64,000 nt of DNA, taken from NCBI RefSeq assembly GCF_001570525.1, contig NZ_BBXC01000010.1, positions 372,001-436,000 of the forward strand, read 5' to 3'. Shown here in pieces: positions 9,176-17,102 of the stretch. Source of the stretch: Herbidospora sakaeratensis. GTDB taxonomy: Bacteria > Actinomycetota > Actinomycetes > Streptosporangiales > Streptosporangiaceae. Below the pieces are notes generated by a model that made no database searches, was not told the DNA's origin, and was given only the letters and a program-made list of their open reading frames with translations. The translations under genes were made by a program, and so were the position numbers. How positions within the stretch are numbered: position 1 is the first letter of the stretch; every line of letters begins with the position of its first letter.

Positions 9176-9185
9176 CTTATATAAG
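9176..9185. promoter_or_regulatory. Palindrome in the ArsR/CMD divergent start region
   Basis: CTTATATAAG is a perfect 10-bp palindrome that includes the first base of the GTG start at 9185 and lies 8 bases from the ArsR ATG (9167). With only 17 bases between the start codons, both transcripts would be nearly leaderless. Probable ArsR operator or overlapping -10 boxes. Confidence 0.5.
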
Positions 9186-9751
9186 TGACCACTGATAACG
9201 ACCGCCTGCCCTTCCCCGCCGACCCGACCGAGGCCCAGCGGGCCGCGATCGAGCGCATCGCGGCGGGTCCGCGCGGCGGCGTCTCCGGCCCGTTCGTGCC
9301 GCTGCTGCGCAGCCCCGAGCTGATGACGCGGCTGCAGCTCGTCGGGGAGGCGATCAGGTTCGGCGGCGTGCTCGACGAGGACCTCGTCGAGCTGGTCGTG
9401 CTCACCGTGGCCCGGCACTGGGACCAGCCCTACGAGTGGGCCTTCCACCACCCGATCGCGCTGGCCAAGGGCGTGCCGCCGGCCGACGTCGAGGCCGTCG
9501 CCCGGGGCGAGCGCCCGCCGGACGGACGCCTGGCCGTGTTGTGGGACCTGGTCGACGAGCTCCAGCGCACGAAGCAGGTCGCCGACCCCACCTACGCCGA
9601 GGCGGTGGCGGTCTTCGGCGAGGAGCGGGTGGTCGCGGCGGTCGCCACGGCCGGCTACTACACCACGCTGGCGATGGTGATGAACACCGCCCGCACCCCG
9701 GTGCCCGACGGGCTCAGCGCCGCACTCCCGGAGGCCACACCCCGACGTTGA
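9185..9751 (+). CDS. Carboxymuconolactone decarboxylase family protein
   Basis: A 188-aa protein starting at GTG 9185. The pattern PELMTRLQLVGEAIRFGGVLDEDLVELVVLTVARHWDQPYEW, here noted through its pieces (ELVVLTVARHWDQPYEW, HHPIALAKGVPP), matches the CMD/AhpD-like fold. The CxxC pair of alkylhydroperoxidase AhpD is absent (ARHWDQPYEWAFH in that place), so peroxidase activity is unlikely; members of this type act as decarboxylases or have unknown roles. Its expression is likely controlled by the divergent ArsR protein. The 3' end overlaps the convergent small HTH gene by 38 bases. Confidence 0.88.
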   Translation: MTTDNDRLPFPADPTEAQRAAIERIAAGPRGGVSGPFVPLLRSPELMTRLQLVGEAIRFGGVLDEDLVELVVLTVARHWDQPYEWAFHHPIALAKGVPPADVEAVARGERPPDGRLAVLWDLVDELQRTKQVADPTYAEAVAVFGEERVVAAVATAGYYTTLAMVMNTARTPVPDGLSAALPEATPRR

Positions 9752-9956
9752 GGAACTGGTGGGCGTACGAGTAGGCGACGAGCTGACTTCGGTTGGAGCA
9801 GGCGAACTGGTCGAGGAGTTTGCTGATGCGTTCGGCCACGGTGTGCCGGCTGAGGTGCATCTCGCGGGCGATCCGGGTGGTCGTGTACCCCCGGGCCAGC
9901 ATGACGATCAGCCATCGGTCGCGATCATTTATCAGGTCGTCGTACGCAAGATCCAT
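9714..9956 (-). CDS. Stand-alone LuxR-type HTH protein
   Basis: An 80-aa protein, start ATG 9956 after GAGGAG with seven bases spacing, an excellent ribosome site. Nearly all of it is a GerE/LuxR helix-turn-helix: MLARGYTTTRIAREMHLSRHTVAERISKLLDQFACSNRSQLVAYSY. No sensory or receiver domain is attached. Such single-domain regulators are known in actinomycetes, often inside secondary-metabolite clusters. It lies 50 bases downstream of the ATP-grasp/SARP gene in the same direction and may be cotranscribed with it as an additional cluster regulator. The 3' end overlaps the CMD gene. Confidence 0.85.
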   Translation of the reverse strand: MDLAYDDLINDRDRWLIVMLARGYTTTRIAREMHLSRHTVAERISKLLDQFACSNRSQLVAYSYAHQFLNVGVWPPGVRR

Positions 9957-10006
9957 GAATGAACTCCTCGCGTGATCGCTTGCGTTTCGAGCGTAGGTTC
10001 GGGCGC

Positions 10007-11779
10007 TTAACCGCTGGTATCGCCGGGCCTTGCGGCCGGTTTGCCGGTGAGGATCGACGTGTAGAGGCGCTTGAGCACGGGGCTGGGGTCGAGGCCCAGC
10101 TCCCCGGCCAGCCGGCGGCGGACCGCCTCGAACTGGGCGAGCGCCTCGGGGGCCCGGCCGCAGCCCGCCAGGGCGGTCATCCGGGCGGCGATCAGGCGTT
10201 CGCGGGCGGGGAAGAAGGCGGCCAGGTCGTCGAGCCGGGTCAGCACCTCGACGAACGCGCCGCGCTCGATCTGGAGCTCGGCCCAGTCCTCGTTCACGGC
10301 CAGGTGGAGGTCGGTGCAGCGGGCCACCGTCTCGTCGAGCAGCGGCACCCCGGCGAACTCGGCCAGCGGCCGTCCCCGCCACAGGTCGAGGGCCCGGTCG
10401 AGCAGGTGCAGGGCGGCCTCGCCCGCGCCCCGGCGGCGCATCTCGCGGCCGGCCGCCGCGAGGTCGCGGAAGCGGAGCAGGTCGAGTTCGTCGCGGCGGG
10501 CGTCCAGGCGGTAGCCCCAGCCTTCGAAGGCGATCCGGTCGCCGAGGCGTTTGCGCAGCTCGGACACGTACACCTGGAGGTTCTTGCGGGCCGTCGCCGG
10601 AGGGCGGCCCTCCCACAGGGAGTCGATGAGGTGGTCGGTCGGCACCACCTCGTTCGGGTTCGACAACAGGATCGCGGCCAGCAGGCGCGACTTCCGGGCG
10701 CTGATGGCGAGGGGCACGCCGCCGACGCGGACGTCGAGCGGCCCGAGCACCCGGACGTCGAGAGCCGTGGCGCGGCCGCCGAGCAGGAGGAAGCCCGACA
10801 GGTCGACGCGGGTGTTCTCGCGGTGCAGCCGGCGGACCATCGCGAGCGTGGCCATCGAGACGTCGTCGACGCCCGCCTTCGACTCGAACCAGCGCCAGTC
10901 GCCGTCGGGGTTGACCTCCAGGAACACCGGCCCGTCGGCGGTCAGCAGGAAGTCGAAGGCGCCGTAGCGCAGACTCCACAGATCGGCCAGGCGGTGCACG
11001 GCCTCGGCCACCTCCGGCGGCGCCGGGACGGGCTCGACGGTCACCGAGCCCTCGTCGCGCCAGATCGCGGCCGGTGAGGGCTTCTCCACCCGGAAGGCCC
11101 TGATCTCGCCGTCCACGTGGTAGACCCGCAACTCGGCGGTGTGCTCGACGTACTCCTGGACGATCATCGGCGCGTCCCGCGTGTGGAAGGCCGACCGGTC
11201 GCCGATCTCCGGGAAGACCCCTTCGAGCAGGTTCGGCTCGGCTTCAACGAAGTGCCTGCTCAGCGCCTTGACGACCACCTTCCGGCAGGGGAAGGCGGCG
11301 CCCGCCGGGTCGGTGGTGACGATCGTGCGCGGCACCCGGACGCCGGCCTTGGCCGCGCCGTCGAGCTGGGCCAGCCTGCCGGGGTCGAGGCCGTCGGGGA
11401 TGCGTACCGAGGAAAGGGCCGTGACCTGGTCGACCAGGGCGACCCATGACTCGGCGCGGAACAGGGCGCGGGCGTCGCCGCCGGCGAACGCGCCGAAGTG
11501 CCGCACCCACGTGACCGTCGGCAGGATGCGGCGGCCGTCGATGGTGAGGGAGCCGTCTTCGTGGCGGGTCACCGCGGCGAGTGAACCGGCGTCGATGCGC
11601 ACGCTCGGCACGCCGAGGGCGCGCAGACCGCGTTGCAGCCCGGCGAACTCGCCCATGCCGGCGCGGTCGGCCAGCACCACGCACGGCAGCACGGTCCGGG
11701 GATCGTCGTCGTCGGGCAGCCGCCAGCTCACGCCGCGCGCCGCCGCCGGCATCCGCAGGGTGTACGAGCCCGTGTCCAT
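10007..11779 (-). CDS. ATP-grasp / SARP fusion regulator
   Basis: A 590-aa protein with two unrelated halves. Residues about 30-320 form an ATP-grasp fold of the graspetide ligase type (MvdD/TgmB-like): CRKVVVKALSRHF (nucleotide-binding lysine strand), MIVQEYVEHTAELRVYHVDG and the signature GPVFLEVNPDGDWRWFE around residue 288. From residue about 336 it is an AfsR/SARP regulator: a winged HTH (ARKSRLLAAILLSNPNEVVP ... NLQVYVSELRKRLGD) then a BTAD helical domain to the end. Start chosen at ATG 11779; a TTG at 11815 is possible. Divergent from the YcaO operon with the cluster-wide operator in between. The ATP-grasp half may sense a nucleotide or peptide, or modify the peptide; the link is inference. 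Confidence 0.88.
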   Translation of the reverse strand: MDTGSYTLRMPAAARGVSWRLPDDDDPRTVLPCVVLADRAGMGEFAGLQRGLRALGVPSVRIDAGSLAAVTRHEDGSLTIDGRRILPTVTWVRHFGAFAGGDARALFRAESWVALVDQVTALSSVRIPDGLDPGRLAQLDGAAKAGVRVPRTIVTTDPAGAAFPCRKVVVKALSRHFVEAEPNLLEGVFPEIGDRSAFHTRDAPMIVQEYVEHTAELRVYHVDGEIRAFRVEKPSPAAIWRDEGSVTVEPVPAPPEVAEAVHRLADLWSLRYGAFDFLLTADGPVFLEVNPDGDWRWFESKAGVDDVSMATLAMVRRLHRENTRVDLSGFLLLGGRATALDVRVLGPLDVRVGGVPLAISARKSRLLAAILLSNPNEVVPTDHLIDSLWEGRPPATARKNLQVYVSELRKRLGDRIAFEGWGYRLDARRDELDLLRFRDLAAAGREMRRRGAGEAALHLLDRALDLWRGRPLAEFAGVPLLDETVARCTDLHLAVNEDWAELQIERGAFVEVLTRLDDLAAFFPARERLIAARMTALAGCGRAPEALAQFEAVRRRLAGELGLDPSPVLKRLYTSILTGKPAARPGDTSG

Positions 11780-11840
11780 GGGCCGATCGTGTTCCGGCCC
11801 GGACGGGAGACACAATCAGCCCTCTGCCGTTCGGCATAAG

Positions 11841-11886
11841 CCCACTTTCGTGGGGTTGTCCGGCCCACTGATCACCAGCCCATACT
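11841..11886 (+). promoter_or_regulatory. Cluster promoter copy 1 (YcaO/ABC operon)
   Basis: Inverted repeat CCCAC-TTTC-GTGGG (11841-11854) is followed by TTGTCC (11856-11861), 19 bases, and CATACT (11881-11886). The 29 bases from AGCCCAC to GGCCC match copy 2 at all but two positions. The -10 box ends seven bases before ATG 11893, so the ABC gene is probably read from a leaderless message. The inverted repeat just upstream of the -35 box is where SARP activators commonly bind. Confidence 0.75.
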
Positions 11887-11892
11887 CATGCC

Positions 11893-12816
11893 ATGAGTGA
11901 CGTGGTGACGGCCACGGGGCTTACCAAGCAGTACAAGGGAATGAGCCGGCCCGCGGTGGACGACGTGTCGTTCGACATCGCGCGTGGCGAGACCTGCGGA
12001 CTGCTCGGCCCCAACGGCGCCGGTAAGACGAGTCTCATCAAACTGATCTGCGGGGTCACCGCCCCCACCTCCGGCGACATCCGCGTGTTCGGCGTCGACC
12101 CGGTCCGCCAGCCGGTCGAGGCCAAGAGCGGCATCGGCGCGATGCACCAGACCGCGCCGTTCGACATGATGCTGCCCGCGCTCGACAACCTGCACATCGC
12201 GGCCAGGTTCCGCGGCCTCAAGTGGCGCACGGTTGAACCGTGGGCGATGGAGGTGGCCGAGTTCCTGGGCCTGACCGAAGCCCTCGACCGCATGTGCTTC
12301 CAGCTCTCGGGCGGCCAGCGCCAGCGCCTCCAGCTGGTCAGGGCCCTGCTGAGCATCCCCCAGCTGCTGATCCTCGACGAGCCGTCGGCCGGTCTCGACG
12401 TCGCCGGCCGCCGCCAGGTCGAGAAGTTCGTCACCTGGTTGCGCGAGGAGCACGGCGTCACCATCCTGTGGACGACCCACCACATCGAGGAGCTGGAGCG
12501 CAACTGCCAGCGGGTCCTGGTCATCAACAAGGGCCAGGTCGTCAGGTTCGCCAAGCCCCGCGAGATCGTCGAGGAGTTCGGCAGCACCCACGTGCAGGTC
12601 AGCGTGGAGGACGCGCTGGCCCGGCAGCTCGTCGCCGACTGGGCGCGCGGGGCCGGCCACGAGATCACCGAGGGCGAGAACGAGGTGCGCATCCACGGGG
12701 CCAAGGCCCGGGACGTGCTGCCCGCGCTGGCCGGTCTGGCCGTCACGGGCGTCTCGACCGTCACCGACTCGCTGGAAGAGGCGTTCCTGCGGATGACCGA
12801 GAAGGTGACCGCGTGA
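11893..12816 (+). CDS. ABC transporter ATP-binding protein
   Basis: A 307-aa ATPase of the ABC-2 (DrrA/NatA) exporter type. Walker A GPNGAGKTS, signature LSGGQRQRLQL, Walker B LLILDEPSAGLD and switch His in WTTHHIEE are all intact. The C-terminal 70 residues form the usual regulatory extension. First gene of an operon with the permease and the peptide-modifying enzymes, so the likely cargo is the mature peptide (export or self-protection). It begins directly behind promoter copy 1 without a ribosome site. Its stop overlaps the permease start (GTGA). Confidence 0.93.
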   Translation: MSDVVTATGLTKQYKGMSRPAVDDVSFDIARGETCGLLGPNGAGKTSLIKLICGVTAPTSGDIRVFGVDPVRQPVEAKSGIGAMHQTAPFDMMLPALDNLHIAARFRGLKWRTVEPWAMEVAEFLGLTEALDRMCFQLSGGQRQRLQLVRALLSIPQLLILDEPSAGLDVAGRRQVEKFVTWLREEHGVTILWTTHHIEELERNCQRVLVINKGQVVRFAKPREIVEEFGSTHVQVSVEDALARQLVADWARGAGHEITEGENEVRIHGAKARDVLPALAGLAVTGVSTVTDSLEEAFLRMTEKVTA

Positions 12817-13622
12817 GCCTGACCTTCGAGCACAAGCCCCCGGCCGCCGGCACCGCCCGCCAGGCCGACCTGGGCGCCGTGGTCTACCGCGAGTGGGCGC
12901 TGCTGGCCCGCAACCGGGTCTACCTGATCCTCGGCCTGGCCCCGATGCTCATCTACCTGCTGCTGGTCAACACCTCGCTGAGCAACCTGGTGCAGACCGT
13001 GGAGTACAAGGGGCTGGCCGTCGGGTTCGCGGTGTTCCTGCTGCCGATGACGCTGGGCATGTCGGTGGTCAGCGCGGCCGGCACCTCCGCCATGGCGATC
13101 TTCCAGGAGGAGATGAGCGGGGTGGCGACCCAGTTGTGGTCCTACCCGCTGCGCCGGTCGCGGTTCCTGATGGGCAAGATGATCGCCGGGGTGTCGCTGG
13201 TGCTCGGGCAGAGCCTGCTCGGCCTCGTCGCCGCCGTGCTGATCTTCGAGTTCCCGTTCGACCTGGAGGGCTGGCTGGCCCTGCTGGTGACGCTGGCGCT
13301 GGCGTCGCTGGCCATCAACGGGCTCTACCTGGCGGCGGCCATCACGGTCACCGACTACCAGGCGTTCATGGTCGGCTCGAACCTGTCGCTGCCGGTCCTC
13401 GTGTTCAGCGCGCCGTCGATGTACACCTACGACAGCATGCCGACGGTCCTGCAGTGGTTCTCCCACGTCAACCCGCTCACCTACGCCATCAACGGCATGC
13501 GCGACGCCAGCCTGTTCGGCTTCGCGGAGGCCGGGCGCGACATGGCGATCCTGGCCGTGATGGCGATCGTCGGCTACTCGATCGGCGGCCGGGCGCTGCT
13601 GAACCGGGCCCGCAACATCTGA
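12813..13622 (+). CDS. ABC-2 type transporter permease
   Basis: A 269-aa membrane protein with start GTG 12813 overlapping the ATPase stop by four bases. Six hydrophobic segments are visible, beginning with YLILGLAPMLIYLLLVNTSL and ending with MAILAVMAIVGYSIGG. WFSHVNPLTYAINGMRDASL before the last segment is typical of ABC-2 permeases such as DrrB/NodJ. Together with the preceding ATPase it makes a two-component exporter for the cluster product. Confidence 0.93.
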   Translation: MSLTFEHKPPAAGTARQADLGAVVYREWALLARNRVYLILGLAPMLIYLLLVNTSLSNLVQTVEYKGLAVGFAVFLLPMTLGMSVVSAAGTSAMAIFQEEMSGVATQLWSYPLRRSRFLMGKMIAGVSLVLGQSLLGLVAAVLIFEFPFDLEGWLALLVTLALASLAINGLYLAAAITVTDYQAFMVGSNLSLPVLVFSAPSMYTYDSMPTVLQWFSHVNPLTYAINGMRDASLFGFAEAGRDMAILAVMAIVGYSIGGRALLNRARNI

Positions 13623-13639
13623 TCCGAGGGGGCGAGACG

Positions 13640-14779
13640 ATGCACGACACCACCTGGCTGCGCTCCGCCGCCGACGCCTCGAAGGTGCTGTTACCCGGCA
13701 CCGACCGGGCCGTCGGACCGGCCCGGACGCTGGAGATGGCCGGGCGGGCCGCCCCGCTGGTCGGGATCACCCGGGTGGCCGACATCACCCGGCTCGACCA
13801 CATCGGCATCCCGACCTTCCAGGCGATCCGGCCGGCGTCCCGCACGCTGGCGGTCTCCCAGGGCAAGGGGGTCACCCCCGACCTGGCCCGACTGTCGGCG
13901 ATGATGGAGTCGATCGAGTTGTGGCACGCCGAGCAGCCGATGGACGCGCGCACCGTCTCGCCGCCGAGAGAGCTCGACCTCGGCTACGACGTGGCGGCGC
14001 TGCCGCTGTCGTCCCCGACCGTCCTGCACGAGGGCCTGCCCGTCGCCTGGGTGCCCGGCCGGTCGCTCGTCGACGGGAGCGAGACCCTCGTGCCCCGTGA
14101 CACGGTCGCCTTCCGGCTGACCCGCCGCACGGGCTGGAACCCGCCGGTGTTCTTCGAGTCGACCAACGGCCTGGCCAGCGGGAACACCCTCGTCGAAGCC
14201 ACCCTGCACGCCCTCTACGAGGTGATCGAACGCGACGCCGTCACCGGGTGGCTGACCGGGAAGGACAAGGGCGAGACCGTCGACGCCGCGTCGATCGGGT
14301 CGCCGGTCATCGACGTGCTGTGCGAGCTGATGGCCCGCGCCCGCGTCACGATGGAGTGCCGGTCGGTGCCCTCGCCCACCGGGCTGCCGGTCTTCGTCGT
14401 CAGGATCACCTGCGACGACTACCCGCCGCCCTTCATGGGGTACGGCTGCCACCTCAGCGCCGAGATCGCCCTGTCGCGGGCCGTCACCGAGGCGGCGCAG
14501 TCGCGGCTGGCCTACATCTCAGGGGCCCGCGACGACCTCAAGGCGGGCGCGCAGAAACAGCTCGCCCGCGACTACCCGGCGCTCGTCGAGGGCGGGGCCG
14601 GCATCCAGGAGGTCCCGGCGCGCGGGAGCCTCGTCGACGACCTCGACGACGTGGTGAAACGCGCCGCCGTCGCCTTCGGGCACGCGCCCATGGTGGCCGA
14701 CCTGACCCGCGCGGACATCGGCGTGCCGGTGGCCCGCGTGCTGGCCCCCGGCAGCCGCGTCATCCCGGAGGTGTTCTGA
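13640..14779 (+). CDS. YcaO cyclodehydratase/thioamidation enzyme
   Basis: A 379-aa YcaO protein. The ATP/Mg-binding acidic helices are present: AMMESIELWHAE (Glu90, Glu93) and LVEATLHALYEVIERDA (Glu186, Glu194, Glu197), then SAEIALSRAVTEAAQSRL. YcaO enzymes activate backbone amides with ATP to make azolines, amidines or thioamides. No E1-like or ocin-ThiF partner protein is encoded; instead the next gene is TfuA, the partner linked to thioamide formation (methyl-coenzyme M reductase, thioviridamide-type peptides). A thioamide is therefore the best guess for the product. Ribosome site is weak (GAGGGGGCGAGACG). The stop codon shares a base with the TfuA start. Confidence 0.93.
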   Translation: MHDTTWLRSAADASKVLLPGTDRAVGPARTLEMAGRAAPLVGITRVADITRLDHIGIPTFQAIRPASRTLAVSQGKGVTPDLARLSAMMESIELWHAEQPMDARTVSPPRELDLGYDVAALPLSSPTVLHEGLPVAWVPGRSLVDGSETLVPRDTVAFRLTRRTGWNPPVFFESTNGLASGNTLVEATLHALYEVIERDAVTGWLTGKDKGETVDAASIGSPVIDVLCELMARARVTMECRSVPSPTGLPVFVVRITCDDYPPPFMGYGCHLSAEIALSRAVTEAAQSRLAYISGARDDLKAGAQKQLARDYPALVEGGAGIQEVPARGSLVDDLDDVVKRAAVAFGHAPMVADLTRADIGVPVARVLAPGSRVIPEVF

Positions 14780-15990
14780 TGAAGGTCGTCGTCTACACGG
14801 GCCCGACTCTGTCGGCCGACGAGGTGCGCGCCGTCCGGCCCGACGCCCGCGTCGCCGCGCCCGCCGCCCGGGGCGACCTGCTCAAGGACGACTGGAGCCC
14901 CGGCGACACCGCCGTCATCATCGACGGCTACTACCGCGAGCGGCTCTCCGTCGGGCACAAGGAGATCCTCTGGCTGCTCAACGAGGGGGTGCACGTCATC
15001 GGCGCGGCCTCGATGGGGGCGCTCCGGGCGGCCGAGCTCGCGCCGTTCGGGATGACCGGGGTGGGCGAGGTCTACGCGATGTTCTCCTCCGGGGAGGTCG
15101 ACGGCGACGACGAGGTCGCCGTACTGCACGGCCCGGCCGAGCGCGGTTACCCGGTCGGCACGGTCGCCCTGGTCAACCTGCGCCACGGCGTGGCCCGGGG
15201 CACGATCGACCCCGCGGCGGGCGGGCGCATCGTCGCCGCCGCCAAGGCCCGGCCGTTCACCCACCGGTCGTGGGAGGAGCTCGAAGAGGCGGTCGATCCG
15301 GCCGACCGGGCGGCGGTGGCCGTACTGAGAGAAGAGCAGTGGGACGTCAAACGGCTCGACGCCCTCGCCGCGCTCGAAGCGGTCGGCGACGCGCGGCCGG
15401 GCGTCGCCGGGGCCTGGTCGGCCGACGTCGCGCTGACCGGCATCACCCACTATGAGGCGTTGAAGTGGCGGTCGGCCCGCGACCTCGACGTCATGAACGC
15501 GGCCCGGCTGTTCGCGCCGGAGTATCCGCAGGTGCACGCCTCGGTGCTGACCGAGTTGCTGGCCGGGTTCGGCGGCGAGGCCCACGCGCGGGAGAAGCTC
15601 GGCGTCTACGGCGACGAACTGCCCCCCGAGCTGGGCAGATGGCTGACGCCCGAGGAGAACGGGCTCGGCACGGCCGAGCGGCTGCGCCTGGTCATGTTGC
15701 GGGTCTGGCCGGTCTGGCAGTCGGAGGACTGGCGGCGGGCGGTGCTCGACCGGCTGCGCCGGCACCCGAAGTGGCCCGAGTGGAGCGACCTCGTCGACGC
15801 CGCCACGACGGCGCGGGAGACGGCCAGGGCGGCCACGCCGCCGCCGGAGTTCTGCGCGCGGTTGTTCCTGCGCCACTGGAAGACCGCGCCGCCGCAGGTC
15901 GAGATGGCCCGGCGCGGCTTCTACGGCATGGACGACCTCGGCCGCACCGTCACGCCGTTCTTCCCCTTGGACGCCCAGCGGAGACGCTGA
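14779..15990 (+). CDS. TfuA-like protein
   Basis: A 403-aa protein with the TfuA core in its first 220 residues: VVVYTGPTLSADEVRAV at the start, AVIIDGYYRERLSVGHKEIL and the strongly conserved GVHVIGAASMGALRAAEL, then GVGEVYAMFSSGEVDGDDEVAVLH. TfuA was named from trifolitoxin; with YcaO it supports thioamide installation, probably by delivering sulfide or guiding the substrate. The C-terminal half is helical and less conserved. Start ATG 14779 overlaps the YcaO stop by one base, and the stop overlaps the P450 start, so the enzymes are translationally coupled. Confidence 0.92.
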   Translation: MKVVVYTGPTLSADEVRAVRPDARVAAPAARGDLLKDDWSPGDTAVIIDGYYRERLSVGHKEILWLLNEGVHVIGAASMGALRAAELAPFGMTGVGEVYAMFSSGEVDGDDEVAVLHGPAERGYPVGTVALVNLRHGVARGTIDPAAGGRIVAAAKARPFTHRSWEELEEAVDPADRAAVAVLREEQWDVKRLDALAALEAVGDARPGVAGAWSADVALTGITHYEALKWRSARDLDVMNAARLFAPEYPQVHASVLTELLAGFGGEAHAREKLGVYGDELPPELGRWLTPEENGLGTAERLRLVMLRVWPVWQSEDWRRAVLDRLRRHPKWPEWSDLVDAATTARETARAATPPPEFCARLFLRHWKTAPPQVEMARRGFYGMDDLGRTVTPFFPLDAQRRR

Positions 15991-17102
15991 TGCGGATCCC
16001 GCGCGCGGACCCGCATCCGGTCCTCCGCCGGATGCGCGAGCAGACGCCGGTCGTGCAGATCGACGGCGCCTGGTATCTGACCCGGTACGCCGACGTGCAG
16101 CGGGCCCTGCTCGATCCGGCCGTCGGGCGGCGGGTCGTGGTGCACGAGGGCGTGGACGACCCGCTCGCCATGGTGCGCCGCACCATGTTCAACCTCGACC
16201 CGCCCGACCACACCCGGCTGCGGCGGCTGATGGCGCCCGCGTTCGGGCCGCGTACCGTCGCGCGGCTCGACCGGCGCATCGGCGAGATCACCGCCGAGCT
16301 GGTCGCGGGCCTCGACGGCGAGGCCGACGTGATCGAGCAGCTGGCGCTGCCGCTGCCGATCCTGGTGATGGCCGACCTGATCGGCTTCCCGGCGGCCGAC
16401 GCGGCCCGGCTCCGCGTCTGGAGCGACGCGATGCTGCGCAGCCACCACGCTCCCCGGATCAGGGCGGCCGGGCTGGCCTTCGTCCGGTACATCGAGAAAC
16501 GGGTCGCCGAACGGCGCGAACAGCCGCGCGACGACCTGCTCACCCGGCTCGCGTTCAGCGCCGAGCTCGACCAGGAGGAGCTGGTGGCGGGTGTGTTCCA
16601 GCTGGTCATGGCGGGCGACGAGACCACGGTCAACCTCATCGGCAACGGGGTGCTGGAACTGCTGCGGCACCCCGCCGAGCTCGCCCGGTTGCGCCGGGAC
16701 CCCGGGCTGATCGACTCGGCCGTCGAGGAGGTCATGCGGTTCAACGGGCCGGTCGGCCACTCCCGGCCGCTCTACGCGCTCGCGGACGTGGCCTTCGGCG
16801 ACGTGGTCATCCCGGAGGGCGACCGGATCGTGCCGGTGCTGCTGGCCGCCAACCGCGATCCGGAGGTCTTCCCCGACCCCGACGTGTTCGACGTCGGCCG
16901 CACCCCCAACCGGCATCTCGGCCTCGGCCACGGCATCCACTTCTGCCTGGGCGCGGCCCTGGGCCGGCTCCAGGCGCGGGCCGCCATCGGCGCGCTGATC
17001 CGGCGTCCGCTGGAGTTCGCCGCCGACCCCGCCGGCCTGGAGTGGACCCCCGACCTGTTCATCCACGGCGTGCGCCGCCTTCCCCTGCGAGTGGGCCCAT
17101 GA
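15990..17102 (+). CDS. Cytochrome P450 of the RiPP cluster
   Basis: A 370-aa P450, at the short end for bacterial members. The I-helix AGDETT, the ExxR-type helix around AVEEVMRFNGP and the heme-ligand loop GLGHGIHFCLGAALG with Cys319 are intact. It should hydroxylate or cross-link the peptide, with electrons from a ferredoxin not encoded here. Start ATG 15990 overlaps the TfuA stop; the stop overlaps the methyltransferase start (ATGA), so it is part of the coupled YcaO operon. Confidence 0.94.
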   Translation: MRIPRADPHPVLRRMREQTPVVQIDGAWYLTRYADVQRALLDPAVGRRVVVHEGVDDPLAMVRRTMFNLDPPDHTRLRRLMAPAFGPRTVARLDRRIGEITAELVAGLDGEADVIEQLALPLPILVMADLIGFPAADAARLRVWSDAMLRSHHAPRIRAAGLAFVRYIEKRVAERREQPRDDLLTRLAFSAELDQEELVAGVFQLVMAGDETTVNLIGNGVLELLRHPAELARLRRDPGLIDSAVEEVMRFNGPVGHSRPLYALADVAFGDVVIPEGDRIVPVLLAANRDPEVFPDPDVFDVGRTPNRHLGLGHGIHFCLGAALGRLQARAAIGALIRRPLEFAADPAGLEWTPDLFIHGVRRLPLRVGP

